Below are positions 18,782-29,815 of a DNA stretch of 64,000 bases, in pieces. The notes below the pieces were generated by a model. That model was given only the letters and a program-made list of their open reading frames with translations. It did not search any database and was not told the DNA's origin. The stretch is from BOG-908 sp963751795. GTDB lineage: Bacteria > Pseudomonadota > Alphaproteobacteria > Acetobacterales > Acetobacteraceae. The DNA lies in assembly GCA_963751795.1 (NCBI GenBank), contig CAVVVI010000004.1, forward strand, positions 682,001 through 746,000. Reading direction: 5' to 3'. A program made the position numbers and the translations under genes. Numbering within the stretch: the first letter of the stretch is position 1; each line of letters starts with the position of its first letter.

Positions 18782-21700
18782 TCAGCTATGGTGCTTGATG
18801 ATGATGTCAGCGGCGTCCAGGCTGGCTGGGTGGGCGGTGCCACCGAGCGTGATCAGTGTTACTGGCGCGCCGGCCGAGCCTTCGAGCGAGATCGTGTGGG
18901 CGACAGGATCGTAGACCAGCGCCGCCTGGGTATGCGCGGGCACGGATCCGGCCTCGTAGAGATTCAGCGCGAGACCAGGCGCTACCTGGATTGCGCCCGT
19001 GCTGCCAAAAGTTGCATTGGCGAGCGAGGCGGCGTGCTCCAGCGCGACGTCGTCCAGTACAATCAGCGGAGCGCCTTCGACGCCGCCGACGGTTTGTGTG
19101 AGTGCATAGTTCTGGCCGGCGGTGGGATCGGCGATGGTGATGGTGAAGCCTGCGTTCGCCGGCGTGGTCGATGTGAGTAGTGCACCATCAGCGCCGTAGA
19201 TGTGCACGGTGCCGCCTGCGATGCCGGTTGCCGATATGCTGAGCGCGCCGTGATCCGCCACTGTCGCCAAGGCAGGAGCGACCCCCAGCATGTGACCATT
19301 GGCCACAACGTGATCCGTCTGCAGGGCGGCGTACTCGGTTGGTGAGAGGTTCAGGACATCCTGCGTCAGAGTCACAGTATGACCATTGGCCAGAAAGGCC
19401 GAACCATCACCGGCGATTGCGTGCAGGGTTGCTGCATCTGCAAAATCGTTGCCTGCCAGAACGAGGTGTGAAGTGCCCGGTGTGAAGTGGGGCAGCGCGG
19501 CGAGCCGCAACACTGTGTTGGCCGAGACGGTCTCGTCGCCCGACAGCGTCACGCTCGCGGCGATCTGCTCAGCGGTCAGGTTGGCGCTGTTGATGAGGTA
19601 TGATGCGCCGTCAGCTATGGTCAGGTTCGTCGTATCGGCAAAGCCAGGAAGCGAAACCAGGCTTTCAGCTGTGTCCGCGTCGAGCGTTTCGGGTCCTGCC
19701 AGATGGATGGTGATCTGGTTGCCGAAGCCGCTCGCATTGATCGCACCTGACAGATGACCGTCCAGCAGATTGGCAGAGCTGTCGCTGATGGCGAGCGGTA
19801 CGGTGAGACTGAAATGGGCAATGGACAGAAGAGACTCGGCGTCGGCCGCATCCACTGTGACGGGCATGGCCAGTCTCACAAAATTGGCGATACCAAGTCC
19901 GGGTGCATTGGCAGGATTCAGCAGGTCGGTGGGGCTGTCCTGCACGGTGATCAGATGATCGTGCTGGAAGTGGATTGTCGTGGCCACGTTTGCCAAGTTG
20001 GTCGCAGATGCGGCGCTGATCGTAGCGTCGCTGGCCAGTCCGGTCGCCGCTAGGCCAGAGAGGAAAGTGCTGTTCGCGGAGTCCGCCAGGTTGGCAGCGC
20101 TGTCGCGTGCGACCAGGGAAAAGTCCTGGTGTGTGCCGGTATTGCCGGTCCAGCCTGCGCTCGTGCTGAGTCCGCGCAGGTTTGCAATGGTGTCGCTGAC
20201 GGTATGTACCTGATCGAACGTCAAGTTGCCTTCCGTGATACCCTGACCGGGGCTGGCATGCACCTGCCCAAGGAAGGTGGCCACGCTGGCGGCATTGAGC
20301 GGCGCGTTGCCGGTTACCTCCACGGTTCCCGCCAGCAGCGGTGAGCCAGCTGGCAGGGCAGCGATGTTCGCGAAGCTGTCGATCAGAGCCGGCGTTACCA
20401 GACCCAAAGCTGCTTGGGTGAGGCCTTCGAGTTGTGCCGCGTTGCCGTCCACGACGAGATGGTAGCCGCCCAGGTTGAGCGCACCCGCAATGTTGCCGAG
20501 TGCGTTGGCGTCCGCTAGCGAAATGGCGGTGTCGGCCGTGAGGTTGAGCGAGATCGTGTAACCATTCGAGCTGAAGTGCGCGAGGTTGCCGAGGGTGACT
20601 GCCTGAGCCTCGTTGAGGACGCCGTTGTCGGACAGCGCCCATGCCGACGCTACGATGCTGTGGAGGCCGGATTGTGCCGCCGCGTTGTCCGCAATAGCCG
20701 CCGCCGTATCGCGAACGGTGATAGCGGCACCGCTGCCTGCCACGGCACCCAGGCCCTGCAGATCATTGAGCACCTGATCGGTGATCGTGGCTGGCGCGTT
20801 GACCGCAATCGCACCGATACCCGCCCGGTTGTTTGTCAGCGACGCCAGTTGCGCCTCGATATGGGCAGCCGAGTCCGACACGTTCAGGGTGTTCGTGCTG
20901 TGGTCCGGGTTGTCGGTCGAGAACCCGCGGATGGTGAACAGGGTGGCAGCGGTGGCGGCCGCAACGGTCACTGCCCCGCCGAACGTCTTGAGGTGAACCG
21001 CGTCGATCATCGAGCTCGCCAGCGCTGACTGGTATGCAGGCGTGGTGAGGTGGGCGGCCGTGTCCCACACGTTGAGCTGGTAGCCCGCCTTGCTGAAGCC
21101 TGTCAGCCCTTGCAGGGCCAGGGCCTCGGTTGCCACGACGATGCTGTCGCCCGACAGGGCGGCCCCGTGGGCATTCAGGTAGGCGGTGGCGGCAGGATTG
21201 TTGGCCTCGGCCAGTTCCGCGATCTGCGCGCCGGTGTCGACCACCGGTATGCCGGACGGGCTCAGGTTGCTGATCGTGAGCAGGGGGATGACGGCGCTGG
21301 CGGCCAGGGTGCTGTCGGTGAGGGTCACCGCGAGCTTCGAGCCGGCCGCCTGCAAGCTGGCCAGGTTGGCGATGACGTTTGATGCAGCGTCGGTGACGGT
21401 GACGCTGCCAATGGCTGCGCTTGCGGCGATTTCCGAGGCGAGCGGGGCGACAGCGGTGGCGTTGCCGGCTACGGCGACCGCCCCTGTGTTGATGATGGCG
21501 TTCAGGGTCGCGGCATCCGCAGCATACTGGCCTGCCTGGACGGTGATGCTGGGCGACGTGTTTGTCAGCTCGATGCTGAGCGCCCCGGCGTATTTGGCCT
21601 GCAGGGCATCGAGGTAGGTGGAGACGGCAGAGTCGGTGTCGCCGACGTGGACGAGCGTGGCGAGGGCTGTCGCTGCCGGTGGCAAAGCAGCCAGGGCCGA

Positions 21701-24700
21701 GGCGGTGTCGGAGACGGCGAGCGGGGCGCCTCCGGTAGAGAAGCTTGGCAGCGCCGCCATGTGCGTGAGGGTGGCTGCATCAACCGTGCCGCCCGCAGTC
21801 AGCGTGACACTGACCACGGCGGCTGCAGCGGCTGCGAGCTGAGGGCTTCCGGAAGCCAGATCTGCGGCGATATTGCCGGCGCTGTCCGCCACCGATATGT
21901 GAAGGTTGGGCCAATGGGCGCCGAGAAGGCCGGGTATGTCTGCCACGGTCGCCCCGCCGACATCAACGATCGTGCTAGGGTCCAGCGCCGCCATCACCGC
22001 AGACGCCGATGCCGCATTCAGCACGGCTTCGGCCTGTGGCTCCGTCAGGTGAAGCGTGCCGTGGGTGACGGTGATCGCGCCGATCGAGGGGAGATTGACG
22101 GCGAGGGCAGAGGTGTTGGAGGTGAGGTCGGCTGCGATGTTGTTGCTGCTGTCGATGATCGAGATGGTCGTGGGTGCGACCTGCAGCGCTGTCAGGGCGG
22201 CGAGTTGGCTGATCGAGGCTCCGGAGACAGCGAAGGCGTGACCGACCAGGCGGCCGATCAGCGAGGCTGGGCCATCGTCCGTGTGCGCGGAAAGCGCTTC
22301 GGCGGCGGTGAGGACGAGCGGGGCTCCGCTGGTTTCGATGGACGATATGGCTCCGATATCAGCGACGATGGTGCTCAGGTTGCTGACGACGTGGGCTGCG
22401 GTATCGGCGATGGTGACGCTGCCCGGTGCGACGGGCAGCCCAAACACTGCGGCAAGATCGCCTGCTGCAACGCCGGTGACGGCGAGCGAACCGCCGGTGA
22501 GCCTTGCGAGCATGGAGCCGGCACCATCATCGATGTTGGTTGCCAGCGCTTGCGCTTCGGTCAGCGTGATGGCGCCGCCATCCGAGACTGCGACGTTGGC
22601 CAGGGTGGCGAGGCTGGATACCAGGGCAGGGTTCGGCGAGGCGAGGTCCGCGGAGATGGATGCCGCGGTGTCGGACACCATGATGGTCGTGGCCGGCACC
22701 TGCAGCGCGGCCAGCGATGCAAGCTGGGACACCGTGGCGTCCGTGACGGACAAGGTCGCACCATGCATCTTGGCGAGAACCGAAGTCGGGCCGTCGTCGA
22801 CCCCCGTGGCGAGCACCTCGTTGGCCGTCAGCCTCAGGGTTGCGGGCCCGGTCACGTCGATGCGCGCCAGGGCAGCGCCTGCGTCGGTGAGTGCGGAGTT
22901 GCCGCTTGTCAGGTCGGCGGCGATGGCGGCGGCGCTGTCCACGACTGCTATGGTTGCAGGCGGGTGGGCCAGGTGCATGACCTGCGACACATGAGCCGTA
23001 TCCACGCCGCTGACATCCACGGCGCCGGTGAACTTGGCCAGGGCAGATGCCGGCCCGTCGTCGATGCCAGTGGCGAGGAGCTGTCCCTGTGAGAGGTTGA
23101 GATGCGCCCCGTCACTGGCCACGATCTGGCTGACCTCGGAGAGATGACCCGCGATCACGGACGCGCCCGAAATGAGATCCGCCTTGATCTGCGCAGCCGT
23201 GTCGTTAATGGCGACGGAGAACGGGCTGGCGATCTTGGCAAGGACGGATGCGGAGGCCGCGAGGGTCGCGATGTCGAGCGCGAGGACCGGCGTGCTGGCG
23301 TCGGTCAGGGCGATGCTTGTCAGGCCGGTGATGCCGGCCAGGTTCTGCAGGCTGGCGTCGACCGCGGCGGCACTGTCGGTGATGCTGACCGTTGCCGCGA
23401 GCGTGTTCAGGGCGGCGGCATTGCTGGTGGCGTCCTGCACGGTGGTGTCGGCGACGATGACGGCGGCGAGCCTGTGATCGGCCTGCAAGTTCGACAGGCC
23501 GGCTTGATGGGCGGCGACCGAGGCTGCATCGCCCGTGGCGGTCAGCATGATGCCGGCGCCGAGATGCTGGTCGAGCGGAGCCAGCGCGGCGGCGACTGCG
23601 GCGATCTGAGTCGTGCCGTCGGACAGGGTGAGCGCGCCGATTGCCTGGCCGAGGGCGAGGAGCCCGGGGAGGTGGGCGATGGTCGCTGCGCCGGTATCGG
23701 TGACGGCGAGCGTGGTGCCGGGGACCAGGTGCGTGCTGAGCGGCGCGAGGGCGGCGGCTGTTGCGGCGGTGACGGGGGCGGTGTCGGTCAGGGAGACCGA
23801 GGCGAGGTTGGACAGCCCCGCGAGACTGCTGGATGCAGCGCCGATCGCGGCTGCGCTGTCGATGACCGAAGTGTCGATATGCGTGCCGAGCGCAGCCAGG
23901 TTGGTGAGGGCGGCCACGACGTTGCCGGCCGTATCGACAACGTGGAGGACAGGGCCGGTGAGTTTGCTTGCCAGCGGAGCCAGAGCAGCGGCGGCGGCGG
24001 CGGTGAGGCTACCCATGTCGGTTGCCTGGACTGTCGCGACAGCGTTGCCCAGGTTGGCCAGGTTGTTGGCCTGCGCACCAAGGTTAGCGGCGGTGTCGAT
24101 GACGTCGGCCGTGATGGCCAGTGAGGCCAGCGCCGGTGCGGCGCCGACGATGGCGGCAGCGCCGTCAACCGCGGTCAGGATGTGGCCGTGCGGGGAGAAG
24201 TGGGTGCCGAGGTTGGCCAGCGCCTGCGCCTGCGTCGCGGTCACCAGACCGTCCTGTGTGAGTGCGTAGCTGGGATTGAGCGCGCCCCAATCGTGGGTGG
24301 ATGCGGTAACCAGGTTGGACGCCGTGTCGAGCACGCCCAGCCGTGCTGCGAGCGCCACGCCGGATGCGTTGGCCTGGCTTGTCAGGGCTGCGAAGCTGTC
24401 CTGAACGAGCAGCTGGTTGCCGCCCTGGAAGCTGAGGAGGCCGGCGCCCGACACGATGGCCAGCTGATCGGCCATGGCGGTTGATACCGGGCCCGAGCCT
24501 GTGACGACGGCATTGCTGGCCACGGCCAGGATGGCGTCGACATGGGCGGCGATGGCGGCCGCGCTGTCGATGACGTCGAGCTGGGACGGGGCCGCTGTGA
24601 AGTGCGGGATGCTGGCGATCTGTGCAGCGGCGTTGGCGGTGATCTGGGCGTTGCCGGACAGCGTCACCGCATCTGCGGTCTGCAGCAGGGGTGCGCTGGC

Positions 24701-27626
24701 ATTGGCGGCGAGATTGGCTGCCGTGTCCGTCACTTGCGTTCGGTTGGCGACGGTCTGCCAGCCGGTGTTGGCGGTGGTGGTGAGCGCGGCGACGCTGTCG
24801 GACACTTCGACGGTGGCGGTGCCGACTGTGAAGTGCGGGATGACGCTGAGGGCGTGGGCCTGGGCGGCGCTGACGACGACGTTGCCAGGCGAGAGCTGAA
24901 CGCACGCGGTGGCGGCCGGCGCGCCAGCGCCCATGGCCAGCACGTTGGGAACGCTGTCCTGCACGGTGAGGGTGGCGCTGGGCGCCACGCCGAAGTGCGG
25001 CAGCGCGGCTAGGGCGAGTGCGACGGCTGCGGTGACGGTGGCCGGTGCGGCGAGGAGTTCGGCTGCCGCGAGCGCGGCCGTGGCGGGCTGCAACGCTGCG
25101 AGGTTGGCTGCCGTATCGGTGCAGATGACGCTGTGCCCGGCTTCGGTGAACTTGATGCCGAGGGCGGCAAGCTGGCCCAGGGTTGCGGCGCTGACGGACT
25201 GGTCGCCGGCCAGCGCCAGAGTGGTGGCGGAGAGCTGGATGGAGGTGGGCAACGCGAGCAGGTTCGCAGCCGTGTCGGCGACCGTGACGTGGTAGGCGCC
25301 GGCTGCAAAGCCCGGTTCGGCCATCAGGGCCGCCGTCTGTGCCGCGGTGAGCGTCGCGTCGGCAGAGAGTGTGACGCTGGTGGCCAGGTGGGTTGCTGCG
25401 GGTGAGGTGGCCAGGATGTTGGCTGCGGTGTCCGACACGGCGAGGGCATGGCCGGCGGTGGCGAAGTTGGGGAGCGCCGCAAGCGCCTGGAGCTGCGAGG
25501 CGGTGACGCTGGCGTCGGCGATCAGCACGCTGGCCGCCGCGTTCGCCGCTACGGCCTGCTGCGCGGCCAGCAGGTCGGGTGCGGTGTCGGCGATGGTGAT
25601 GGCGTGGCCGTTGAGGGTTGTGTGCGGCAGGGTGGTGAAGGCGGTGAGCTGGGCTGTGCTGATGGTCGCGTCGCTGGTGACGACGAGGGCGGCAGCGGAT
25701 GCCGTGACCTGGGACGGCAGGTTGAGCAGGGCCGTCAGGTGATCGGCTACCGTCAGCGTGGCGGCTGGCGACGGGCTGAAGCCGGGCGTGGTGGCCAGCG
25801 TGGTGGCGTCGGCGGCGCTCAGCGTTGCCGGAGCGGTCATCGTCTCGGCAGTGACGTATGGCCGTGCTGTCGCGGGCAGCGAGAGGAGGGCGGCGGCGGT
25901 GTCGGCCACGGTGAGGTGGTGGCCGGCGAGGGCGAAGCCGGGCTGGCTGGTGAGCTCGGCCGCCTGGCTGGCGCTGAGCGTTGCGTCGGCGCCGAGGCCG
26001 ATTGATGCGGCGAGAGCGAGGGTGCCCGCCGGGAGTGCCAGGAGCGCGCTTGCCTGATCGGAGACGGCGAGCGTGTGGCCGTTCAGCCCGAAGCCCGGCA
26101 AGGCGGCCAGGGTGGAGAGCTGGGCGGCGCTGACCTGGGAATCGGCGGTCAGGTGCGTGCTGCCTGCCATGGCGAGGCTGCCGGAAAGGGAGAGCAGGTT
26201 GGGCGCGGAGTTGGCGACGGTGAGCGTGTGGTTGCCGAGGCTGAACTGCGGCAGGCTGCGCAGGGTGGCGAAGCCGGCGGCGGCGACGGTGCCGTCGGCC
26301 GAGAGGGTGGCCGTGGCGGCGTAGGCGAGCGCCGGGGCCGCGATGGCGGTGAGGTTGGCGGCTGTGTCGGTGACCGCGATGGCGTGCCCGGCCAGGCTGG
26401 AGTGCGGCAGTGGCGGCGAAGGCGGTGAGCTGGCTGGCGGTGCAGGCAGCGTCGGTGCTGAGGGCAACGGCGGTGGCCAAGCTGGCGGCCGGGGCAGGCA
26501 TGGCGAGCAGTGCGCCTAGCGTGTCCGACACGGTGAGGCTGTGGCCGTTCAGGCTCAGGCCCGATGCGAGCGTGCCGGCGGCGGTGGCCAGGGCGGCAGC
26601 GGTGGCGGCGGTGACCACGGAGTTGGCGGACAGCAGCGCCGCGGTTGCGACGCCCTGCCAGGCCGGCGCGGTGGCGGCGAGGTTGGCGGCGGTGTCGGCG
26701 ACCGAGAGCGCGGCGCCGGGCGCCAGCGTGAAGCCGGGCAGGCTGGCCAGGGCGGCGGTGGCGGCGCCGCTGAGCACGGCGGTGCCGGTGAGCTGCGCGT
26801 GGGCGCCGGGGGCGAAGCGGAGGGTGGCATCGGTGAGCAGCGCGGCTGTGGCGGCGAGCGTGCCCGTGCTGACCTGGATGTGAGCGAAGCCCTGGCCGAA
26901 CACGGCGGCGGTATGGCTGCCGATGTTGGCGGCGGTGTCGGCCACGGAGATGGCGTGCGCGGCGGCGCTGAAGCCGTGCAGGGACGCCAGCCCGACGGCA
27001 TCGGTGACGGTGACCGTGGCCCCTTCGTTGGCGAGGGTGAAGCTGAGCGGCTGACGGGCGCCGAGGGCGTTGAGGCTGGCGGCGTTGCTGCCGAGATCGT
27101 GGGCGGTGGCGATGATGGGCAGGGTGGTGTTGCCGGCGCTGGATACGAAGCTGAGGGTTCTGCCGTGCTGGGCGAAGTTGTTCAGCTGGGTGGCCGGGTA
27201 GGCGCCGATGGCCGTACCGTCGAGATGGACGACCATGCCGGTGAGCTGGGTGAACCAGGCGGCGTGGTTGGCCAGCAGGGCGGCGACGTGCGCCGTCGTG
27301 TCCGACAGCGTGAGGTTGGCCGACGTGCCGAGGGTGAAGCCGGGAAGGCCTTCGAGCGCGGTCATCTGCGCGGCAGTGACGGTGGCGGCGCTGTTGAGCT
27401 GCAGCGCGCCGGAGGCTGCGTGGAGCTTCGGGCCGAGAGCTGCGAGCGCCAGCAGCTGGACGCTGCTGAGGGTGGCGGGTGCGGCGATGGTGAAGGAGGC
27501 GACCCTGGCGACCAGCCCGGCGTTCGACACCGACGCCGCGATGGCGGCTGCGCTGTCCTGCACCAGCAAGCCCGAGGCTGTGCTGGCGAGGGCCTGGGCG
27601 ATGGTGACCGTGTGGGTCTGCGTCAT
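18782..27626 (-). CDS. Giant repetitive type I secretion cargo, frame broken near 26411
   Basis: About 2,947 residues once one surplus base at 26411 is ignored; the repeat LTAFAALPHSSLAGHAIAVTD then reads through. The N-terminus (MTQTHTVTIAQALASTASGL) has no signal peptide. Most of the protein is degenerate repeats of about 51 residues with the core LPGF..GHTLTVSDTAANLLAL followed by LSADATVSAAQL, plus a second class of about 85-90 residues with IDDGPASxLAKL and VAPTTIxIxDTAA. The C-terminus has a different domain (about the last 200 residues) and ends in LITLGGTAHPASLDAADIII, similar to RTX-type secretion ends, although no GGxGxD calcium motifs occur. A giant cell-surface adhesin or matrix protein is the best guess. 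It heads the operon with its transporter. Confidence 0.85.
22050..23150 (-). repeat. Long repeat class (about 85-90 residues) in the giant cargo
   Basis: Four in-phase copies centred near 22272, 22525, 22795 and 23056, spaced 250-270 bases. Each encodes an LATxIDDGPASxLAKL-like segment, then VTxAxxxQLAxLxxLQVAPTTI and a VxDTAAxIxADL core. The copies have diverged well beyond simple slippage. Confidence 0.7.
24800..27560 (-). repeat. Short repeat class (about 51 residues) in the giant cargo
   Basis: Tandem degenerate units of about 153 bases encode L-P-G-F x(3-5) G-H-x-L-x-V-x-D-T-A-A-x-L-L-A-L, about 12 variable residues, then a LSADATVSAAQLAAL-like helix. The surplus base at 26411 falls within this array. 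Confidence 0.7.
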
Positions 27627-27998
27627 GTGCGGTGGTTCCCTGCGTGCGGATGCGGCGCCATGGAAGCGGCGCGCTTGCGGTGCAGGATGACCAGGGGAGA
27701 TTGCGGAACGCTTAAGATGCGCGCGGGCATGTTGGCGTGGTGCGCGGATGTGAGCGTGCCGATATGCGCGCCGGCGCCGCGCGGTGGCGCTTCGGGGCTG
27801 AGGCGTGGCGGATCGGTGATCGGCGGTGTGTGGTGTGCCTGGCAGCCGGCGGCTCCGTGATGGAACGGGAACGATGCGCTGCGTTTGGCGGGCGCGGTTG
27901 CTGGTGGTGGCAACCGGGTGTTTGGGTTCGGTGCGCGCTGCGACGTTACGACATTGGCGGTTTGGGCGCCAGCGTTGGTGGTGCTGAAGGTGCGTGTG
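27627..27998. other. Leader region upstream of the giant cargo gene
   Basis: About 370 bases with no convincing gene on either strand. The minus strand just before the 27626 start has AGGGAA as a ribosome site. It should contain the promoter of the secretion operon, but I recognise no clear -35/-10 pair or operator. Confidence 0.5.
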
Positions 27999-28157
27999 TC
28001 AGACGAGAACGTTCAGCAGCGAGCCCTTGTGACCGGGGTTGGCGGGTGCCTGTGCCGCGGTGGTGGTGGCGGGGCGGGTGGCGGGTTGGGTGATGCGCGG
28101 TGTGGCGGGGGCGGAGGGTTGCGCGCGGCTGATGGTGGGGGTTGTGGTCATGCTCAT
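27999..28157 (-). CDS. Small Pro/Thr/Ala-rich protein ending GHKGSLLNVLV
   Basis: A 52-residue open frame, below usual length cut-offs, starting at the ATG at 28157 with AGGAG seven bases upstream. The body is low-complexity Pro/Ala/Thr/Arg (TISRAQPSAPATPRITQPAT), and it ends in a hydrophobic tail NPGHKGSLLNVLV. The strong ribosome site and clean C-terminus make it more likely real than chance. It lies between usg and the giant cargo gene, on the same strand as both. Function unknown; the tail may be an interaction or membrane-contact element. Confidence 0.6.
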   Translation of the reverse strand: MSMTTTPTISRAQPSAPATPRITQPATRPATTTAAQAPANPGHKGSLLNVLV

Positions 28158-28247
28158 TGGCTTGCTCCTGCGTGGCGCGGCACCATTGGCTGCTTTGGTT
28201 AACAGAGCTTGCTACGACGGTTCGATTCGCCGTGGGTGCGTGGCGCT

Positions 28248-28508
28248 TCAGTGCAGGGTGCGGAAGAAGGTGGTGTTGCGGCAGGTGTCTTTGATGATGG
28301 AGGGGGCTTCGGCGAGCCTGACCGAGTGGAGTTTGCCGTCGAGTTGGCGGGACCAGAAGTCGAGGAACTTGGTGAGTTTCGGGAAGAGCGGTGCGAGGTC
28401 GAGGTCTTGCCAGACGTAGGTCTGCAGCAGGCCGGGGTGATCGGGCATGTGGTAGATGATCTCGGCGGTGGTGAGGCGGTAGCCGTTGAGTTGCTGGTGC
28501 AGGCGCAT
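28248..28508 (-). CDS. Usg family protein
   Basis: An 86-residue protein closely matching the short alphaproteobacterial Usg family: GYRLTTAEIIYHMPDHPGLL, QTYVWQDLDLAPLFPKLTKF and LDFWSRQLDGKLHSVRLA are its hallmark segments. The start at 28508 has GAGAGGA six bases upstream. The biochemical function of the family is not known to me. It is cytoplasmic by composition. It reads in the same direction as the small peptide gene 90 bases downstream. Confidence 0.88.
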   Translation of the reverse strand: MRLHQQLNGYRLTTAEIIYHMPDHPGLLQTYVWQDLDLAPLFPKLTKFLDFWSRQLDGKLHSVRLAEAPSIIKDTCRNTTFFRTLH

Positions 28509-28931
28509 CGGAGTCCTCTCGGTCGCTGGCGGTGGCTTGCTGGGCGTGTTCCTGTTCTGGCTTCGTGTGGTGGTGGTGCGAGCCCGGCTTGCGCAGCATG
28601 ACGCAGGCTGCAGTGTGCTTGCAAAGGGAAAACGCGGTGCTAACAACGGCTTAGCACTCGATCGTTGCAGGTGCTGCCGATGGGTGCGGCTGATGCGATG
28701 TTCGCGTGTGTTGCTTGGTGTGGTGGTGGGCGCTGTTGGTGCATGCGGCGTGTTGTGCGGCTGCATGACGGATTTGACAGCTTCTCTGCTTTCTGCCCCC
28801 ATGCTTGGACAATCGACGCCTTGGCTTGCCTTGCTGCGCTGCCGCTTTCGGTCGCCGCCAAGTTGCCTGACGCAACGGTTGGCAACAGGCTGATCCAGAA
28901 ACGGATCGGTGAGAATGGAGTGCAGGCTGCA
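28509..28931. other. Divergent gap between usg and the cold-shock gene
   Basis: About 420 bases without a gene. It contains an inverted repeat at 28637-28657, GTGCTAA / TTAGCAC with a seven-base loop; these are the two CIRCE half-site cores but in everted order. The rest probably holds the long 5' leader typical of cold-shock genes, which I cannot delimit. Confidence 0.5.
28637..28657. repeat. Everted CIRCE-like inverted repeat
   Basis: Perfect 7-bp arms GTGCTAA (28637-28643) and TTAGCAC (28651-28657) around CAACGGC. A true CIRCE reads TTAGCACTC-N9-GAGTGCTAA, so the half-sites here face the wrong way. Confidence 0.45.
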
Positions 28932-29135
28932 ATGGCGAACGGTACGGTCAAGTGGTTCAACACGACGAAGGGTTTCGGCTTCATCATGCCGAGTGATGGC
29001 GGTAAGGATGTGTTCGTGCACATCACTGCGGTGCAGGCGGCGGGGTTGCGTGGGCTCAATGATGGGCAGGCGGTGACCTATGAGGTTGTGATGGAGCGGG
29101 GCAAGGCTGCGGCGACCGAGCTGAAGCTGGTTTGA
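28932..29135 (+). CDS. Cold-shock domain protein (CspA family)
   Basis: A 67-residue single OB-fold protein that binds single-stranded RNA and DNA and acts as an RNA chaperone. RNP1 is KGFGFIMP and RNP2 is VFVHITAV; the start MANGTVKWFNTTKGFGF and the end AAATELKLV are standard for the family. The ATG at 28932 is the only sensible start. It is monocistronic and converges with the stress gene at 29208. Confidence 0.96.
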   Translation: MANGTVKWFNTTKGFGFIMPSDGGKDVFVHITAVQAAGLRGLNDGQAVTYEVVMERGKAAATELKLV

Positions 29136-29207
29136 GGCGATAGGCTGGCGGGCAGGCTCGGCCGGGTGGCCGTGCCTGCGCGTCTGCTTTGGCGAGGGTT
29201 GGCGCGG

Positions 29208-29765
29208 TTAGACGATGGCGCCGCCTTGGCGGGTGACGGTGACGACGCGGGTGGCGCCGGCGGCCTGCATCTCCATGGTGGCTTTCATGACGGCGTCGGA
29301 GTCGTTGGCGGCGGCCGAGAGGACGAGTTCGCCGGCGGCGGCTGCGGCGTCGCGCTTCTCGTCGTAGGCGTTGTTGGCGGCGAAGTGGGCGGCTGAGACG
29401 GCGCCACCGGCCGCTGCGCCGAGGCCGGCTGCGGCGGCTGCGGCGACCAGGGCCGCGCCACCGGTGGCGACGGTGACACCGGCACCCAGGAAGGCGGCGG
29501 CGGTGGCGGCCATGCTGGTTTGCATGGTGCGGGTCTGCTGCAGATCGTCGTTGGTATTGGGATCGTCGGCACCCTGAGAGGGGGTGGCTTCGGCGGCGTT
29601 GGGGTTGGGGGCGGGCAGGCTGAGGGCGGCGCGATCGAAGCCGACGCGGGTGAGGCGGCCGACGGCATCCTGCAGCGCGGCGTTGCTGGGGAAGATGCCT
29701 TGGACTTCCTGGATGGTGGCGGCCAGAGTGGGGGATTCGGCCTGGTTGTCGAGCGGTTCGGCCAT
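29208..29765 (-). CDS. Hypothetical protein with YflT/GS17M-like N-terminus and glycine-zipper segment
   Basis: A 185-residue product. The N-terminal part (TIQEVQGIFPSNAALQDAVGR then LTRVGFDRAALSLPAP) resembles the general-stress 17M/YflT fold. The central part (about residues 80-125) is a Gly/Ala-rich hydrophobic segment (FLGAGVTVATGGAALVAAAA) of the glycine-zipper type seen in membrane-associated proteins. The C-terminus (AGELVLSAAANDSDAVMKA, ATRVVTVTRQGGAIV) could be a second copy of the stress fold. I chose the ATG at 29765 rather than 29819 because CAGGAA precedes it. It lies downstream of the TerB-like gene and is probably co-transcribed. A role in envelope stress is a guess. Confidence 0.7.
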   Translation of the reverse strand: MAEPLDNQAESPTLAATIQEVQGIFPSNAALQDAVGRLTRVGFDRAALSLPAPNPNAAEATPSQGADDPNTNDDLQQTRTMQTSMAATAAAFLGAGVTVATGGAALVAAAAAAGLGAAAGGAVSAAHFAANNAYDEKRDAAAAAGELVLSAAANDSDAVMKATMEMQAAGATRVVTVTRQGGAIV

Positions 29766-29815
29766 GGGCTGGGTTCCTGCTGTTTGGGGGCGAACGCCAG
29801 GGTGGCGCGCGGAGT

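Noticed and set aside
24306..24331. Third SigF-type promoter
   Set aside because: GTAACC is followed after 16 bases by CGAG rather than CGAA and it lies inside the giant gene on the antisense strand.
18782..27626. RTX toxin
   Set aside because: No GGxGxD nonapeptide repeats are present; only the export end and neighbouring genes resemble RTX systems.
18782..27626. CRISPR array, because of many regular repeats
   Set aside because: Units are about 153 bases, degenerate and protein-coding, with no conserved short repeat or spacers.
28621..28700. CIRCE heat-shock element
   Set aside because: TTAGCACTC is present, but the second half nine bases later matches only about five of nine positions, and no chaperone gene follows.
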